A DNA stretch of 9,605 nucleotides, taken from positions 1-9,605 of the forward strand of contig JAHEGF010000120.1 of the NCBI GenBank assembly GCA_024645155.1, in the 5' to 3' direction. A program made the translations under genes and the position numbers. The DNA comes from Phyllobacteriaceae bacterium (lineage in GTDB: Bacteria > Pseudomonadota > Alphaproteobacteria > Rhizobiales > Rhizobiaceae). The notes under the pieces are model-generated. The model was not told the origin of the DNA. It did no database searches and saw nothing but the letters and a program-made list of their open reading frames with translations. This document shows, in pieces, positions 7,172 to 9,605 of the stretch (positions are counted from its first letter, which is position 1; each line of letters begins with the position of its first letter).

Positions 7172-8484
7172 GCTTTTTCCTGTCCTGGCTGGGTACACAA
7201 CGATAGCAGAATATCATGAATGCAGGTAACGATCTGCGCTGCTTCCCGTGCGTCCATGTCGCTATCGAGATACAGAAAATCCAGACTCAGGCAACCATGT
7301 ATGAGTGCGCCGAATGCTGCCAGTTCCGGGCCGAGGACATTGTTGGATATGAAGCCGGACAATCCCTTTAAGCCGATGTTTCCATAGGTCTCCCCAAGCC
7401 TGACCGGACCCGCATAGCTCAATGCAATCATGCCCAGCCGCATTGAACGTCTCGAGATCAGCGTGCGCAACAGATGTTTGGAGAACAGCGGCGCGATGAA
7501 TTTGTCGTTATATTTTATAGCCCGGTATATCTGCCGGCCAATCTCGCCGGCTTGCGCCCAGATAGTCTCGCCCCGACCCGCATTGATCGTGTAGGGTAGC
7601 ATCGAAATGTAGACGCCAAGATCCGCCGCTGACGGTGATGGCACGAGATAGGGCCGCATATCGGCAAAGGCTATGCCGCGCATTGGCACGCTTTGATCGC
7701 GATAACGGTGCCGCGCGACACCGGCAGCCATGGCAGCGTGCAGGATATTGTTCAGTGACAGTCGATGGCTTCGCGCCTGCCGGACCAAAGCGCTGGTGAC
7801 TTCGCAATCGAGTTTGACGCTCATGATCCGGCAACGTGCATCGCTGTTTTTCGAAATCTGCTGGCGGCCTTTTAGTTTCAGTCTGTACACCACCTCCTTT
7901 GCCATCTGCCGGGCTATGAATGTAGCGAGGGGCAAATACCGGTGCCAGCCTTTGAAGCGTGGCGGATACAGGTCCTCCATCGCCGGGAGCGGTTTCAGGA
8001 CCGGACGGGTGTCGTCAAACCGAACGCCGGTTTCGATATCAGCGCACAAAGACAGCAATTCATCGACGAATGTCATTCCCGCACGGCTGTCAATTATTGT
8101 GTGATGAAATGTGAATATGAACTCGCTGTCGGCACTGCCTTGCAGATAGGTGCACCGGCAGAGCGGCGGCCGCGACGTATCGACCGCCGTATTCAACTCC
8201 CGTTCGGCTACCTCGCGCCACTGGTCCGTTCCCGTTCGCTTCAGGACCTTGAGTGGAATTTCCGGCGGATTACCGGATCCAACGAAGTGGCGGTTGCCAC
8301 CGCGATTTGCAATCGCAACGCGCAGAAGCGGATGACGACGCTGCATCAATGATAGAGCCTGACGCAACACCTTCGCCGCAGGACCATTGGTCAAATGCAG
8401 GACACCGACAAAAAGGACCGGGACGAATTCATCCATCATCACCCAGGTCTGTTCGAAACTGCCGAGTTTCCGGTTCAAAAACAT
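7168..8484 (-). CDS. Condensation/PapA-like acyltransferase
   Basis: A 438-residue protein that looks like a stand-alone member of the CoA-dependent acyltransferase/NRPS condensation/PapA superfamily. The key motif is HHTIIDS at residues 127-133, matching HHxxxD(G). H128 would be the catalytic base and D132 the structural aspartate; the usual glycine is serine here. The N-terminus (RKLGSFEQTW, then a strand and QRRHPLLR near residue 49) and a later stretch LSLNNILHAAMAAGVARHRY also fit the family's N- and C-terminal lobes. I do not see a clear DFGWG motif; SLDFLYLD near the C-terminus may occupy that place. The expected role is transfer of an acyl group from a carrier thioester to a hydroxyl or amine acceptor, which is unknown. 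It is the first gene of a three-gene operon, overlapping the carrier-protein start by four bases. The ATG at 8484 has only a weak GGGA upstream. The superfamily call is good; the exact reaction is inferred. Confidence 0.75.
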   Translation of the reverse strand: MFLNRKLGSFEQTWVMMDEFVPVLFVGVLHLTNGPAAKVLRQALSLMQRRHPLLRVAIANRGGNRHFVGSGNPPEIPLKVLKRTGTDQWREVAERELNTAVDTSRPPLCRCTYLQGSADSEFIFTFHHTIIDSRAGMTFVDELLSLCADIETGVRFDDTRPVLKPLPAMEDLYPPRFKGWHRYLPLATFIARQMAKEVVYRLKLKGRQQISKNSDARCRIMSVKLDCEVTSALVRQARSHRLSLNNILHAAMAAGVARHRYRDQSVPMRGIAFADMRPYLVPSPSAADLGVYISMLPYTINAGRGETIWAQAGEIGRQIYRAIKYNDKFIAPLFSKHLLRTLISRRSMRLGMIALSYAGPVRLGETYGNIGLKGLSGFISNNVLGPELAAFGALIHGCLSLDFLYLDSDMDAREAAQIVTCIHDILLSLCTQPGQEKA

Positions 8485-8625
8485 GGATCCCGATTATTTT
8501 GCCGGAGATGAAGGACCCCGGATTGATACTATAGTCGAATATTGCCGTTTTCGGCCCGAAGTGGTTAGCTTTCCGCACAATAATAAATCTGCTGGGATTC
8601 GCAGATAACACAGGGAGGAAAAATA
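8485..8625. promoter_or_regulatory. Divergent intergenic region with two small inverted repeats
   Basis: These 141 bases separate the minus-strand acyl operon from the plus-strand TRAP gene and must hold promoters for both if each is a transcription start. Visible symmetry includes the perfect arms ATCTGC (8587-8592) and GCAGAT (8601-8606) around an 8-base spacer, TTCGG-C-CCGAA at 8550-8560, and the palindrome ACTATAGT at 8529-8536. Any of these could be an operator, but short symmetries arise by chance. I could not fit a convincing -35/-10 pair on either strand. GGGAGG at 8613-8618, seven bases before the ATG at 8626, is a strong ribosome binding site for the TRAP gene. Confidence 0.4.
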
Positions 8626-9120
8626 ATGACCGAAATAGTTGATCGCCGGAAATTTCTCAAGGGAAGTGCCCTTGCCGCAACAGCCGCCGCCGGTACGCTG
8701 GCAGCGCCGTCAATCGCACGCGCCGAACCTGTGGTTTTCAAGATGCAGGCTGCCTGGGGTGGAGGCATCTTTCTCGAAAACGCACAGGCCTATGTAAAAC
8801 GCGTCAACGAAATGGCTGGCGATGCGCTGAAAATTGATCTTCTTCCCGTCGATTCTGTCGTCAAGACAAGCCAGATGCAGGACGCGGTACACCGCGGTGT
8901 TCTTGATGCTGCCCACTACGTACCGGCCTATTGGTATTCAAAATCGAAAGTTGCCTCGCTTTTCGGAACTGGCCCGTGCTTTGGCTGGTCCTCCAACGAA
9001 GTGCTTGGCTGGGTTTATCATGGCGGCGGACAGGAACTGTTTGACGAACTGATGGGTTCGCTGGGTCTGAACGTGATTTCTTTCTTCAACTCTCCGATGC
9101 CGGCACAGCCGCTTGGTTGA
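8626..9120 (+). pseudogene. TRAP transporter solute-binding protein (DctP/TakP-like), 5' part before frameshift
   Basis: The first 164 residues of a periplasmic substrate-binding protein of a tripartite ATP-independent (TRAP) transporter, which delivers a small, usually carboxylate-containing solute to the membrane permease. The N-terminus is a twin-arginine signal: DRRKFLKG at residues 6-13, a hydrophobic alanine-rich stretch, and probable cleavage after ARA at residue 33. Downstream segments such as QDAVHRGVLDAAHYVPAYWYSK and the HGGGQELFDEL helix fit the TakP/DctP lineage. The frame ends at a TGA (9118-9120) right after PAQPLG, well short of the roughly 350-residue family length, while the rest of the protein continues in another frame. 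A strong ribosome binding site suggests the gene is or was well translated. It may be a real pseudogene or a base-calling/assembly error. No permease gene lies inside the window. Confidence 0.85.
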
Positions 9121-9605
9121 AGGAAGAGATCAAGGATGCTTCACAGATGAACGGCCTGAAATACCGCACCGTCGGATTGGCCGCAGATGTCATGCTTGAA
9201 ATGGGCATGTCGGTTGTCCAGCTTCCCGGCGGCGAAATCCAGCCGGCAATGAAGTCCGGCCTGATTGACGCAGCCGAGTTCAACAATCCTACTTCCGACC
9301 GCGATTTCGGTATGCAGGATGTCTCGAAGGTCTACATGCTGGCTTCTTTCCACCAGAGCCAGGAATTCTTCGAATGCACATTCAACAAGCAGAAATATGA
9401 AGCCTTGCCCGCAGAACTTCAGGCGATCCTGAAATATGCATCAGAGGCGGAAAGTTCCGACTTCTACTGGAACAACACCAAGCGCTATGCCGACGATCTG
9501 GTGAAACTGGAAACAGAGCAGGGCGTTACTGCGTACCGCACTCCCGACAGCGTCATGGCCGCACAGTTGGAAGCCTGGGACAAGGTGGTCAACCGGCTTT
9601 CCGCG
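9114..9605 (+). pseudogene. TRAP solute-binding protein, continuation after frameshift (runs off the right edge)
   Basis: Reading from the TGG at 9114 in the frame one base behind that of the 5' part (equivalently +2) gives 164 uninterrupted residues that complete the same protein. It begins WLKEEIKDASQMNGLKYRTVG, then LPGGEIQPAMKSGLIDAAE, and later FHQSQEFFE and DFYWNNTKRYADDL. GLKYRTVG carries the arginine expected to bind the ligand carboxylate, and LPGGEI.PA..SG.IDA.E is a strong TRAP binding-protein signature. The join PLG-(W)-LKEEI is consistent with a 4-base loss just before TTG at 9117. The coding quality after the shift is as good as before it, so the event is recent or artefactual. 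The stop codon lies beyond the window. Independent translation from the ATG at 9147 would make only a fragment without signal peptide or N-terminal lobe. Confidence 0.85.

Noticed and set aside
6348..7229. A 293-codon plus-strand open frame opposite the AMP ligase and carrier protein
   Set aside because: The composition is rich in Cys, Arg and Ser with no recognisable motif, and the opposite strand carries clear family motifs throughout. It is a shadow frame.

Overview
The window looks like part of an alphaproteobacterial chromosome, most likely Hyphomicrobiales (Rhizobiales) or a close relative. This is inferred from three things. There is a soluble class III cyclase fused to a winged helix, a TolB-like domain and TPRs, a protein style abundant in that group. 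There is a Tat-exported TRAP solute-binding protein. The genes are moderately GC-rich and tightly packed. No rRNA, tRNA, CRISPR array, insertion sequence or phage gene was seen.

Layout. Positions 1-332 hold the possible 3' tail of an upstream gene and a leader region. From 333 to 5203 four plus-strand genes are closely spaced and probably form one operon: a SAM-dependent methyltransferase, cysteine synthase A (cysK), a large cyclase/winged-helix/TPR regulatory protein, and a second SAM-dependent methyltransferase. Gaps are about 12, 65 and 6 bases. A 130-base convergent intergenic stretch follows. From 8484 down to 5334 three minus-strand genes form a very compact operon: a condensation/PapA-like acyltransferase, a free-standing acyl carrier protein, and a fatty-acyl-AMP ligase-like enzyme. 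Both internal junctions are 4-base TTGA overlaps, where a TTG start shares bases with the upstream TGA stop. A 141-base divergent intergenic region then leads to a plus-strand TRAP-type periplasmic binding protein, which carries an apparent frameshift near 9115 and runs off the right edge.

How the genes may work together. The minus-strand operon reads as a minimal acyl-transfer module. The ligase would activate a carboxylic acid as the acyl-adenylate and load it onto the carrier protein, and the acyltransferase would pass it to an unknown hydroxyl or amine acceptor. No phosphopantetheinyl transferase, thioesterase or amino-acid adenylation domain is visible here, so the carrier would rely on factors encoded elsewhere. 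The plus-strand group supplies cysteine (or a related beta-substituted alanine), two methyltransferases of unknown substrate, and a candidate cAMP-producing regulator. Whether the two convergent operons belong to one pathway cannot be decided from this window. The most notable points are the three-gene acyl module with its repeated TTGA coupling and atypical carrier motif, the cyclase/DNA-binding fusion, and the TRAP frameshift.
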